The translations under genes were made by a program, and so were the position numbers. 6,869 nucleotides of DNA from Halieaceae bacterium UBA4438 (lineage in GTDB: Bacteria; Pseudomonadota; Gammaproteobacteria; Pseudomonadales; Halieaceae), in contig DGPO01000112.1 of the NCBI GenBank assembly GCA_002390485.1, positions 1 to 6,869 of the forward strand, in the 5' to 3' direction. The notes beneath the pieces were generated by a model. It was not told the origin of the DNA, searched no databases, and saw only the letters and a list, made by a program, of their open reading frames with translations. Below, in pieces: positions 1-6,869 of the stretch (the stretch's first letter is position 1; the number at the start of each line of letters is the position of its first letter).

Positions 1-1745
<1,745 letters not shown>

Positions 1746-1760
<15 letters not shown>

Positions 1761-2264
1761 TTTAACGTCACTGTAGTTTTTCCCGGTCCATCGACGAAAG
1801 GCGCGATAAAAACTGTTGACCTCGGCGTACCCCAAGTCCCAGGCAAGACACTTGCCCGGTACCCATTGGTCCGCCAAGCACTCTTCGCAACGATACCGTC
1901 TGACCGAATCCAGAATCGTTTGATAGTTCAGACCATCCCGGCTCAGACGTCGGCGTAACGTTGTTGGGCTAATCCGCAGACTATCAGCGAGCGTTTCTGA
2001 CCGAATTCGGGCGAGATCACCCGTTAGTAGAGCATCCACGACTTTACGTGTCGTATGGGAAAATCGCGCACTGTTTGGCGAGTGCAAAAACTCAAATAAC
2101 CGTTTGGGTGGTTCGGGCGGTTGATCGCGCAGTCGCAAGGCAAATACGTCGCAGTCGCGGCCCCAAGCGAGCCGTGCGTTTGAGTCAAGCGCGTGTGGAG
2201 TCTGAACAGTGCTGGTGGGTTTGGCAGGTGTTGTTTCTAGTGTCGGTGTTGTTTCTAGTGTCAT
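1746..2264 (-). CDS. Short AraC-family regulator, DNA-binding domain only
   Basis: 172-residue protein with the paired helix-turn-helix domain of AraC/XylS regulators at its C-terminus. The first HTH is at about 88-109 (TLADSLRISPTTLRRRL), the connecting helix at about 113-130, and the second HTH at about 137-160, ending in the family hallmark FYRAFRRWTG. Usual members are near 300-340 residues because an effector-binding or dimerisation domain precedes the HTHs. Here residues 1-60 are a Thr/Pro-rich tail and a short stretch with no recognisable sensor fold. An in-frame TGA at 2286-2288 rules out a simple N-terminal extension. Start ATG 2264 is chosen over GTG 2270 because AAGGA sits 7 nt before the ATG but only 1 nt before the GTG. 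The gene diverges from the CoA-transferase gene, so that gene is the natural target candidate (inference). It could be a functional sensor-less regulator or a remnant that lost its N-terminal domain. Confidence 0.82.
2227..2262 (-). repeat. Perfect tandem repeat, 2 x 18 bp, in the 5' end of the AraC-type gene
   Basis: Positions 2227-2244 and 2245-2262 are identical 18-bp units. On the coding strand each unit encodes Thr-Leu-Glu-Thr-Thr-Pro, so the duplication is in frame and gives residues 2-13 of the regulator. It begins immediately after the ATG codon. Slippage or unequal recombination could add or remove six residues without breaking the frame. Confidence 0.95.
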
Positions 2265-2271
2265 GGTCACG

Positions 2272-2276
2272 TCCTT
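2272..2276 (-). promoter_or_regulatory. Ribosome binding site that fixes the AraC-type start
   Basis: On the minus strand AAGGA lies 7 nt upstream of ATG 2264 and 1 nt upstream of GTG 2270. The spacing supports the ATG as the start. Confidence 0.6.
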
Positions 2277-2310
2277 GTGTGTAGTTCACCCCGATCCTTG
2301 GGGACGCTTA

Positions 2311-2339
2311 AACATAGCGCACGAACGTTACTCTGTCAG
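2311..2339 (-). promoter_or_regulatory. Candidate sigma70 promoter of the AraC-type gene
   Basis: On the minus strand a -35 CTGACA (2334-2339, 5 of 6 consensus) is followed after exactly 17 bp by a -10 TATGTT (2311-2316, 4 of 6). Initiation is predicted near 2304, leaving a leader of about 40 nt before ATG 2264. The start of that leader contains a small CCCC/GGGG stem (2289-2292 with 2300-2303). This is the best promoter match I noticed in the divergent region. Confidence 0.5.
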
Positions 2340-2426
2340 TGATTGCACGTATTTGATGACCTTTGCTTGTTTGCCACCCCCCTCCCGGTTTTCGACTGAT
2401 GCGCACTGCACGCGCCGACATAACGA

Positions 2427-2477
2427 CTCAGAAATCACTCGGAACGACGCTCGGTTCTGAGCGACTCGCGGCCTCGG
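2427..2477. repeat. Cluster of CTCRG repeats, possible operator
   Basis: CTCAGAA at 2427 and CTCGGAA at 2438 are direct repeats 11 bp apart, CTCGGTT follows 12 bp later at 2450, and CTCGGTG lies at 2473. TTCTGAG at 2455-2461 is the exact inverted copy of the first unit. Copies placed about one helical turn apart next to a regulator gene look like protein-binding half-sites. That role is inferred; the repeats themselves are directly visible. Confidence 0.4.
2438..2461. repeat. Inverted repeat / hairpin with 8-bp stem
   Basis: CTCGGAAC (2438-2445) pairs with GTTCTGAG (2454-2461) around an 8-nt loop, with one G-U pair if transcribed on the plus strand. It uses the same TTCTGAG arm that can pair perfectly with CTCAGAA at 2427-2433, so the two foldings exclude each other. 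No T-run follows, so it is not an intrinsic terminator. Confidence 0.5.
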
Positions 2478-2494
2478 TGGCCTTGAAGAGTCGC
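2461..2494. repeat. Nested inverted repeat GCGACTC...GAGTCGC
   Basis: GCGACTC (2461-2467) pairs with GAGTCGC (2488-2494), and inside it GGCC (2470-2473) pairs with GGCC (2479-2482). It follows the previous hairpin directly. It has no T-tract. It could be an operator dyad, or a leader structure if transcription of the CoA-transferase begins upstream. Confidence 0.5.
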
Positions 2495-2499
2495 AGCAC

Positions 2500-2529
2500 T
2501 TGATTGTGGTGGGGGCGAAGGCCTAGGGT
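2500..2529 (+). promoter_or_regulatory. Weak candidate promoter of the CoA-transferase gene
   Basis: TTGATT (2500-2505) and TAGGGT (2524-2529) are separated by 18 bp; the -10 keeps only the TA and final T of the consensus. A weak core just downstream of the repeat cluster would suit an activator-dependent promoter, but chance matches of this quality are common. Confidence 0.25.
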
Positions 2530-2555
2530 GTAGCTGGGCAGATAAGAATAAATAC

Positions 2556-2559
2556 GGAG
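2556..2559 (+). promoter_or_regulatory. Ribosome binding site of the CoA-transferase gene
   Basis: GGAG lies 5 nt before ATG 2565, in an A/T-rich stretch. It supports that start, which also begins the protein at the conserved family N-terminus (MKPLESVTVLEFS). Confidence 0.65.
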
Positions 2560-2564
2560 TCAGC

Positions 2565-3743
2565 ATGAAGCCACTTGAATCAGTAACGGTTCTGGAATTT
2601 TCAACCATGATTACGGCCTCTTTGGCATCCATGATGATGGCCGAACAAGGCGCGCGGGTGATCAAGGTCGAGCCCATGACGATGGGAGACCCTATGCGTT
2701 ACATCGGTGCAAAAAAGGGCGATATCTCGGCGCTATTTGCCAATTGTAACCGAGGTAAGGAAGCGCTTCGCATCGATCTAAAGTCAGAGGCGGGGGCGAA
2801 CATTATTAGAGACATGATCCCGTCGGTCGATGTTGTCATTCACAACTTTCGCCCAGGGGTAATGGATAAACTCGGCTTGGGTTCAGAGGCGCTTCGCGCG
2901 ATCAATCCGCGGCTCATCTACACAGCTATCTCAGGCTTTGGTACTGAAGGTCCCATGAGCAATGCACCCGCTTACGATCCGATTATTCAGGCGCATGCGG
3001 GTATTGCGGCGACCCAGGGACAGGGTGACCAACCAGCGTTCATGCGCACATTACTCTGCGACAAAATTACAGGCTATACGGCCTGTCAAGCCGTGACCAG
3101 CGCACTGTTTATGCGAGAAAGAGTGGGGCAAGGTCAGCACATTGATCTTTCGATGATCGATTCTGGGTTGTTTTTTATTTTCTTGGATGGCTTCCAAAAT
3201 CACACGCTGCTCAGCGATGACCACGAACGTGCCGGAATGCTCATTGATATCTTGTACGACCCCTGGGTGTGTTCTGACGGTGGCGTCATTATTTCTGCAG
3301 GCAGTTATGAAATGCAAAAGCGCTTTTTAACCGCCTTGGATATGCCGCATCTCTTATCGGATGAGCGCTTTGCCACGTTCGAGAATCAAATGCGCAACAT
3401 CAAAGTCCTCAAAGTTCTCGTCTCCGAGCGCTGCAAGGCGCTAAGTTGTGATGAGATGGTGGGCCTCTTGCGCGCGGTCGATGTCCCCTGCGCGAAGGTG
3501 ATGACTCGGGAGGAGGTGTTGGCCCAAGATCAACTTTTAGCGAATGGTACGGTGGATGTTTATGATCACCCGCTTGCGGGAAAATCTCGGCGCGTGTTGG
3601 CACCGCCGCTATTTTCCGGTGAGCGCCTTGAGCCGGGTTGGGGTGCACCCAGCCACGGTCAACACACCGAACAAGTGCTGTGTAGTTTTGGGGTCAGTAA
3701 AGAGGCCATCGAAGGGCTAAAAAGTAGTTCTGTCGTCGCCTGA
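2565..3743 (+). CDS. Family III CoA-transferase (CaiB/BaiF type)
   Basis: 392-residue enzyme of the CaiB/BaiF/formyl-CoA transferase family, which transfers CoA between carboxylic acids through an aspartyl-CoA thioester. It is of usual length and complete. The N-terminus LESVTVLEFSTMITASLASM with GARVIKVEP (29-37) is the family's CoA-binding Rossmann half. HNFRPGVMDKLGLG (93-106), INPRLIYTAISGFG (113-126) and the VGQGQHIDLSMID segment (187-199) are standard landmarks. By comparison with E. coli Frc (Asp169 in ALGDSNTG), the catalytic aspartate is Asp166 in LLCDKITGY. GQHTEQVL near residue 365 is the usual C-terminal motif. The substrate cannot be read from sequence; family members act on carnitine, oxalate, bile acids, 2-methylacyl-CoA (racemases) and others. 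The ligase downstream and the divergent AraC-type gene suggest an acyl-CoA catabolic setting. Racemase activity of the alpha-methylacyl-CoA type is the main alternative. Confidence 0.93.
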   Translation: MKPLESVTVLEFSTMITASLASMMMAEQGARVIKVEPMTMGDPMRYIGAKKGDISALFANCNRGKEALRIDLKSEAGANIIRDMIPSVDVVIHNFRPGVMDKLGLGSEALRAINPRLIYTAISGFGTEGPMSNAPAYDPIIQAHAGIAATQGQGDQPAFMRTLLCDKITGYTACQAVTSALFMRERVGQGQHIDLSMIDSGLFFIFLDGFQNHTLLSDDHERAGMLIDILYDPWVCSDGGVIISAGSYEMQKRFLTALDMPHLLSDERFATFENQMRNIKVLKVLVSERCKALSCDEMVGLLRAVDVPCAKVMTREEVLAQDQLLANGTVDVYDHPLAGKSRRVLAPPLFSGERLEPGWGAPSHGQHTEQVLCSFGVSKEAIEGLKSSSVVA

Positions 3744-3834
3744 TGGCGTAAATGGGTAAGCGGACCACATTGTCTAAATTGCCGCATCGGTGATGCACCG
3801 TTCTGACCGAATTGCCACGATACCAGCACATTTA

Positions 3835-3864
3835 TTGGAACAGGCAATGGGTGTAAGCTATACA
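3835..3864 (+). promoter_or_regulatory. Candidate sigma70 promoter upstream of the LamG gene
   Basis: TTGGAA (3835-3840, 4 of 6) and TATACA (3859-3864, 4 of 6) are separated by 18 bp. Predicted initiation falls near 3871, at the first bases of the hairpin at 3870-3887, so the mRNA would begin with that hairpin and have a leader of about 36 nt before ATG 3907. Confidence 0.4.
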
Positions 3865-3869
3865 GCTCT

Positions 3870-3891
3870 GAGACGGTTCGCCGTCTCTTTT
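3870..3891 (+). terminator. Hairpin with TTCG loop and T-run (intrinsic terminator or 5' leader hairpin)
   Basis: GAGACGG (3870-3876) and CCGTCTC (3881-3887) form a perfect 7-bp stem around a TTCG tetraloop, followed directly by TTTT (3888-3891). This is the form of a rho-independent terminator and would end the CoA-transferase transcript about 145 nt after its stop codon. The T-run is short. If the promoter at 3835-3864 is real, the same hairpin would instead sit at the extreme 5' end of the next mRNA. Confidence 0.65.
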
Positions 3892-3906
3892 GCATTCTGT
3901 ATTCGG

Positions 3907-5070
3907 ATGAGCTCTGTGCAGAGAATCTACATTGTCATTTTGCTGTCGCTCTCGGGCCTATTGGTGCCTGCGTGTTCGTGGGCATCACACGGCGCCTCGC
4001 TCGTGACACAAGTTCGTATGGATGGGTCTCGCCTGTCTGTTTACGGGCAGCAACTTTTTCGCGGTGTTGACCACCGGGTCTATTTTGGTGCGAAAGATGC
4101 GGAGTACCTCCTTGAGCCAAGGGTGCTTAAGGTGGACTCTCGCCGGATTGAGGTTCTGCTTCCCTTCCAGCCGATTTCAGGCGATTACTGGCTAAAAATT
4201 GGACCGTCGGTGGATGCTCCTGCTTTGACCGCTTTGCTTCGTGTTGAGAACGATACTATGAGCATTGCGTCCGAAGACTATGATCCGGAGTTTGACCGCT
4301 TGGTCCAGCATTCGTCGGCCCAAAAAAACCGTGAGGTCGTGCTTGCAAGCGGAGCCGATGGGTCCTGCTTGGATGACGAACCTGATTGCATTGAGGCTCG
4401 AACGGTTGCCGTTGGGCCAGCTTTTTGTGGCGCGGCGGCCGACTTCGATCCGTTCGAAGGATCACAGGCGATGACGGTTAAAGGGACCGAAGAGCTTCAT
4501 CTGGATGAGTATTACACGATCGAAGCTCGGGTGTTTATTCGCGAATACGTACGCTCTGGCATTATCGTTGATAAATACTCGGGTAGCGGTCGTGGACGCG
4601 AATATCGACTTTCCGTGAACAAAGAAGGCCTCTTGCGAAGCTGGTTTTCCATTGATGGAACGCTCAATAATAGCCGCACGGTACTCTCTACTGCTCCCGT
4701 CCCAAAAAATAAGTGGGTGCATGTGGCAAGCACGTTCGATGGTCGTTATGTCAGATTGTTCATTGACGGCGTGCAAGTGTCTGAGAAGCGAATTGCTGGC
4801 CGTCCGGCGCAGTTGGGATATCAGAATATCGCGATTGGTGGAAATAATTGCTGCCGAGGCTATTACGAGGTTCTTAATGGTTTGATCGATGAGGTCAGGA
4901 TCAGCACCGTGGCGCGCTATCGAGAGTCATTTAAAGTGCCCCGTGCCGAGTTCGAGCCAGATGCGAATACGCAGCTTCTTATGCACTTTACCAACAGTGG
5001 TGAAAATGTGGGAATCATCGGTGGCGCCGCCGAGTTGACTGAACTTGACCGAATCACAGCGTGTGGCTAG
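3907..5070 (+). CDS. Exported protein with IPT/TIG-like and LamG-type jelly-roll domains
   Basis: 387-residue protein. A signal peptide is clear: a basic start, then hydrophobic residues 7-20 (IYIVILLSLSGLLV) and PACSWASHG. Cleavage could be by signal peptidase I after SWA, or by lipoprotein signal peptidase before Cys23 (VPAC, an imperfect lipobox). Residues about 30-113 have the pattern of an IPT/TIG-like beta-sandwich (VYFG, then IEVLLP, then GDYWLKIG). A linker with Cys154 and Cys161 follows. Residues about 175-370 form a concanavalin-like LamG/pentraxin fold (Laminin_G_3 type) with WVHVASTFDG, VRLFIDGVQV and the hallmark NGLIDEVRIS. Cys174 and Cys386 flank this domain and may pair; CC at 315-316 is unusual. 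Such folds usually bind glycans or proteins; no catalytic motif is seen. The frame stays open to 3790, with possible starts at GTG 3790 and ATG 3847, but ATG 3907 puts the signal peptide at the N-terminus and lies after the hairpin. No strong ribosome site precedes it; GTG 3916 is another option. Confidence 0.8.
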   Translation: MSSVQRIYIVILLSLSGLLVPACSWASHGASLVTQVRMDGSRLSVYGQQLFRGVDHRVYFGAKDAEYLLEPRVLKVDSRRIEVLLPFQPISGDYWLKIGPSVDAPALTALLRVENDTMSIASEDYDPEFDRLVQHSSAQKNREVVLASGADGSCLDDEPDCIEARTVAVGPAFCGAAADFDPFEGSQAMTVKGTEELHLDEYYTIEARVFIREYVRSGIIVDKYSGSGRGREYRLSVNKEGLLRSWFSIDGTLNNSRTVLSTAPVPKNKWVHVASTFDGRYVRLFIDGVQVSEKRIAGRPAQLGYQNIAIGGNNCCRGYYEVLNGLIDEVRISTVARYRESFKVPRAEFEPDANTQLLMHFTNSGENVGIIGGAAELTELDRITACG

Positions 5071-5122
5071 CGCTAGGACACGGCATAAACTGCGGTAGAA
5101 ATTTTAAGAATAAAAAAACACC

Positions 5123-5127
5123 GGAGG
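5123..5127 (+). promoter_or_regulatory. Strong ribosome binding site of the acyl-CoA synthetase gene
   Basis: GGAGG lies 4 nt before ATG 5132 and 7 nt before the adjacent in-frame ATG 5135. Either could initiate; spacing slightly favours the second. An A-rich stretch (5099-5120) just upstream probably keeps the site unstructured. Confidence 0.75.
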
Positions 5128-5131
5128 CAAC

Positions 5132-6784
5132 ATGATGGAGCACGATACGCTGTTGGCGTACCTCGACCAGTGGGCATCCGAGAAGCCCGACACTGTGTGG
5201 CTCAAAGACTTAAGGGGTAATGGTAGCGATGACTACAGCTGGGCAGAGTCTCGCCGTCAAATACGGTGCGTGGCTGCCGCGCTCGAGGCGAGGTTTGATA
5301 AAGACACCAAAATCTTATTGCTGTCGCGAAATCGAGCGCACTGGTTTTTTGCAGATCTTGCGATTATGGCGTCAGGCAACGTCAGTGTCGGTTTGTTTAC
5401 AACGCTTAATGCTGATGTTGCGCACTACATTGCCCAGTTTACTCAAGCAAGCGCCATTTTTGTCGGCGAAGCGGACAATTGGGAAAGTGTCAAAGCAGTC
5501 TTATCGGATGACACCTGCGTTATTAGCCTGCCGGGAGTGGAGATTCCCGAAGCGAGCCTCACTTGGGATCAGTTGTTGTCAGAGGGTGCAGCATGCACGC
5601 CAAGCCATGTTCCTCGTCACGACGACACCATTGCACTGATTTTCACGTCGGGTACGACCGGTCGCCCAAAAGGTGTTATTCAAACGAATGACAGTAACGT
5701 GATCCCCATAAGGCGCGGCAGCGAGTTCTTAGAAATTGAGGCAGAACCCATTTATTTCTCATACTTGCCGCTGTCTCACTTAGCGGAGCGTCAGGTGATT
5801 GAATTTACATCGCTTTGTCGCGGTGCTCCGGTCAGTTTTAACGAGGGACTTGAGTTTCTTGGGCGAGACATGCAGCGAACCCGCCCCACATTTTTCTTTG
5901 GGGCGCCGCGCGTGTGGGAGCAGTTCCAACAGGCGGTGCTTGCACAGTTTGGTGGCGCCGACGCATTCGACCGCGCGCTGCTGGCGGACCCTGAAGCAGT
6001 GTCGGTAGCCGTCAAAGCGGGACTGGGACTTGATCGCTGCGAGTTTCATCTTACGGGTTCAGCGCCCTTACCCATGCCACTGATGGCGTGGTGGGACAGT
6101 GTTGGAATCGCGCTGATGGAAGGCTTTGGTCAAACTGAGGCCATGAGCTTGATCATCAGTCGAGAGGGCCAAAGGCGGCTAGGTGCACTCGGGAAGCCCT
6201 TGCCCGGAGTGGATATTAAGATCACTGAGGCAGGTGAGTTGGCTATTCGTGCAGACGGCTGTACGCCGGGGTATTACAAGCAGCCCGATAAGACGGCAGA
6301 GCTTATTCAGGACGGCTGGCTACACACAGGTGATCGTTTTCGCCAAGATCAGGACGGGTTTCTTTATATTACGGGTCGCATTAAAGATTACTTTAAGACC
6401 ATTCACGGGAAATTTGTGGCACCCACGCCCATCGAGGCGCTGTTCGCGGAAAATTCGTGTGTGGAACAACAGTGTTTAGTGGGTATGGGTATGGCCAAAA
6501 CCGTCATGATTGCGGTGGTCTCTGAGTCGATGCGTGCAACACCGCGTGAGGCCATAGAAGTCTCCGTGACATCGACGATTAGATCCATGAATGCGTCGCT
6601 TGAAAAGCACGCGCGCGTTGCGGGAGCCATATTAACTTATACCCCGTGGACCATTGAGAGCGGTGTTTTAACGCCGACTTTAAAAATAAAGCGCGATGAA
6701 ATTGCGGATCGTTTTGGTGATGCGGCGGCGGCAATGGCCACCGAGTCTGCGGAGAAAAAACAGATCTTAGTGCGGTGGCGCTGA
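5132..6784 (+). CDS. AMP-dependent long-chain acyl-CoA synthetase (ANL superfamily)
   Basis: 550-residue adenylate-forming ligase that should activate a carboxylic acid, probably a medium- or long-chain fatty acid, to acyl-AMP and then acyl-CoA. Motifs in order are the phosphate loop FTSGTTGRPK (171-180), YLPLSHLAER (211-220), RPTFFFGAPRVWE (261-273), LTGSAPLP (317-324), EGFGQTE (340-346), the hinge region LHTGD (397-401), GRIKDYFK (415-422) and GKFVAPTPIE (426-435). The catalytic lysine is Lys518 in LTPTLKIKR. The PLSHLAER and FGAPRVWE segments are characteristic of the FAA1/FadD15-type group (COG1022) rather than acetyl-CoA synthetases. It is somewhat shorter than the roughly 600 residues common there but complete at both ends. 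It lies 61 bp after the LamG gene on the same strand with no terminator between, so cotranscription is plausible. With the CoA-transferase it suggests acyl-CoA metabolism. Substrate chain length cannot be told from sequence. Confidence 0.92.
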   Translation: MMEHDTLLAYLDQWASEKPDTVWLKDLRGNGSDDYSWAESRRQIRCVAAALEARFDKDTKILLLSRNRAHWFFADLAIMASGNVSVGLFTTLNADVAHYIAQFTQASAIFVGEADNWESVKAVLSDDTCVISLPGVEIPEASLTWDQLLSEGAACTPSHVPRHDDTIALIFTSGTTGRPKGVIQTNDSNVIPIRRGSEFLEIEAEPIYFSYLPLSHLAERQVIEFTSLCRGAPVSFNEGLEFLGRDMQRTRPTFFFGAPRVWEQFQQAVLAQFGGADAFDRALLADPEAVSVAVKAGLGLDRCEFHLTGSAPLPMPLMAWWDSVGIALMEGFGQTEAMSLIISREGQRRLGALGKPLPGVDIKITEAGELAIRADGCTPGYYKQPDKTAELIQDGWLHTGDRFRQDQDGFLYITGRIKDYFKTIHGKFVAPTPIEALFAENSCVEQQCLVGMGMAKTVMIAVVSESMRATPREAIEVSVTSTIRSMNASLEKHARVAGAILTYTPWTIESGVLTPTLKIKRDEIADRFGDAAAAMATESAEKKQILVRWR

Positions 6785-6825
6785 ACACGCACAAGCCCAC
6801 TTTTTTTGTCGAAAGCGCCGTCTGT

Positions 6826-6866
6826 ATTAGCCCATTTGAGTAACTCAACGGGGTTAGTTTTCTAAA
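6826..6866 (+). terminator. Probable rho-independent terminator after the ligase gene
   Basis: TTGAG (6836-6840) and CTCAA (6844-6848) pair around a TAA loop. After a 2 x 2 internal loop the stem continues with CCC (6831-6833) on GGG (6851-6853) and five further weaker pairs down to 6826/6858, followed by GTTTTCT. It begins about 40 nt after the ligase stop. A separate T7 run at 6801-6807 has only a 4-bp GTGG/CCAC stem in front of it and is the weaker candidate. Confidence 0.5.
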
Positions 6867-6869
6867 GAT

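Larger units (their letters stand above)
2265..2564. other. Divergent control region between the AraC-type and CoA-transferase genes
   Basis: About 300 bp with no gene I can support. From left to right it holds the regulator's ribosome site and promoter (2272-2339), a C-rich stretch near 2376-2387, a cluster of short CTCRG repeats with two adjacent hairpins (2427-2494), a weak plus-strand promoter candidate (2500-2529) and the CoA-transferase ribosome site (2556-2559). Its length and repeat content suggest a shared regulatory region. Confidence 0.7.

Noticed and set aside
2048..2460. Plus-strand open frames across the AraC-type gene and divergent region
   Set aside because: They run opposite the HTH-encoding frame or through regulatory sequence, lack ribosome sites and show no family resemblance.
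3790..3906. N-terminal extension of the LamG protein
   Set aside because: It would bury the signal peptide 39 residues in and place a terminator-like hairpin inside the gene; no ribosome site precedes GTG 3790 or ATG 3793.
4462..4776. 104-codon minus-strand open frame inside the LamG gene
   Set aside because: It lies wholly within a well-supported coding region on the other strand, has no recognisable domain and no promoter that I can see; it is a shadow frame.
5067..5076. Perfect 10-bp palindrome CTAGCGCTAG over the LamG stop codon
   Set aside because: Too short and with no T-run for a terminator; no second copy noticed nearby, so probably chance.
6777..6819. GGCGCT...AGCGCC inverted repeat spanning the ligase stop and a T7 run
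   Set aside because: The 31-nt loop contains the T-run itself, so it does not have terminator geometry; the hairpin at 6826-6858 is more convincing.

Overview
The window looks like ordinary chromosome from a gammaproteobacterium. PurA is very close to the enterobacterial enzyme, an ElyC-like envelope protein follows it, the gene starts have clear Shine-Dalgarno sites, and base composition is moderately GC-rich throughout. A marine, lipid-degrading lineage would fit the CoA-transferase, acyl-CoA synthetase and secreted LamG-type protein, but that is inference.

Layout: (1) Positions 1-966 hold the C-terminal three quarters of adenylosuccinate synthetase (purA), cut by the left edge. (2) Positions 963-1760 hold a two-helix, DUF218-domain inner-membrane protein of the ElyC/YdcF type, overlapping purA by 4 nt (GTGA). 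(3) On the minus strand, 1746-2264 encodes a short AraC-type regulator that is only a DNA-binding domain with a low-complexity tail. Its 3' end overlaps the ElyC-like gene by 15 bp. (4) A 300-bp divergent control region (2265-2564) carries a good sigma70 promoter for the regulator, a cluster of short CTCRG repeats and two adjacent hairpins. (5) Positions 2565-3743 encode a family III (CaiB/BaiF) CoA-transferase. (6) A gap at 3744-3906 holds a UUCG-loop hairpin with a T-run and a candidate promoter. (7) Positions 3907-5070 encode an exported protein with an IPT/TIG-like domain and a LamG-type jelly-roll domain. (8) Positions 5132-6784 encode a long-chain acyl-CoA synthetase-type AMP ligase, followed by a probable intrinsic terminator near the right edge.

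The likely functional story has two parts. One is a housekeeping purine and envelope pair. The other is a small acyl-CoA activation or transfer cluster: the CoA-transferase moves CoA between acids and the ligase makes acyl-CoA from ATP and a fatty acid. It may be controlled by the divergently transcribed AraC-type protein. The exported TIG-LamG protein between the two enzymes is the least explained gene. I see no CRISPR array, tRNA, rRNA, transposase or attachment site, and no convincing new multi-gene system. The more unusual features are the sensor-less AraC protein with its in-frame 18-bp tandem repeat, the repeat-rich divergent promoter region and the promoter/hairpin arrangement in front of the LamG gene.
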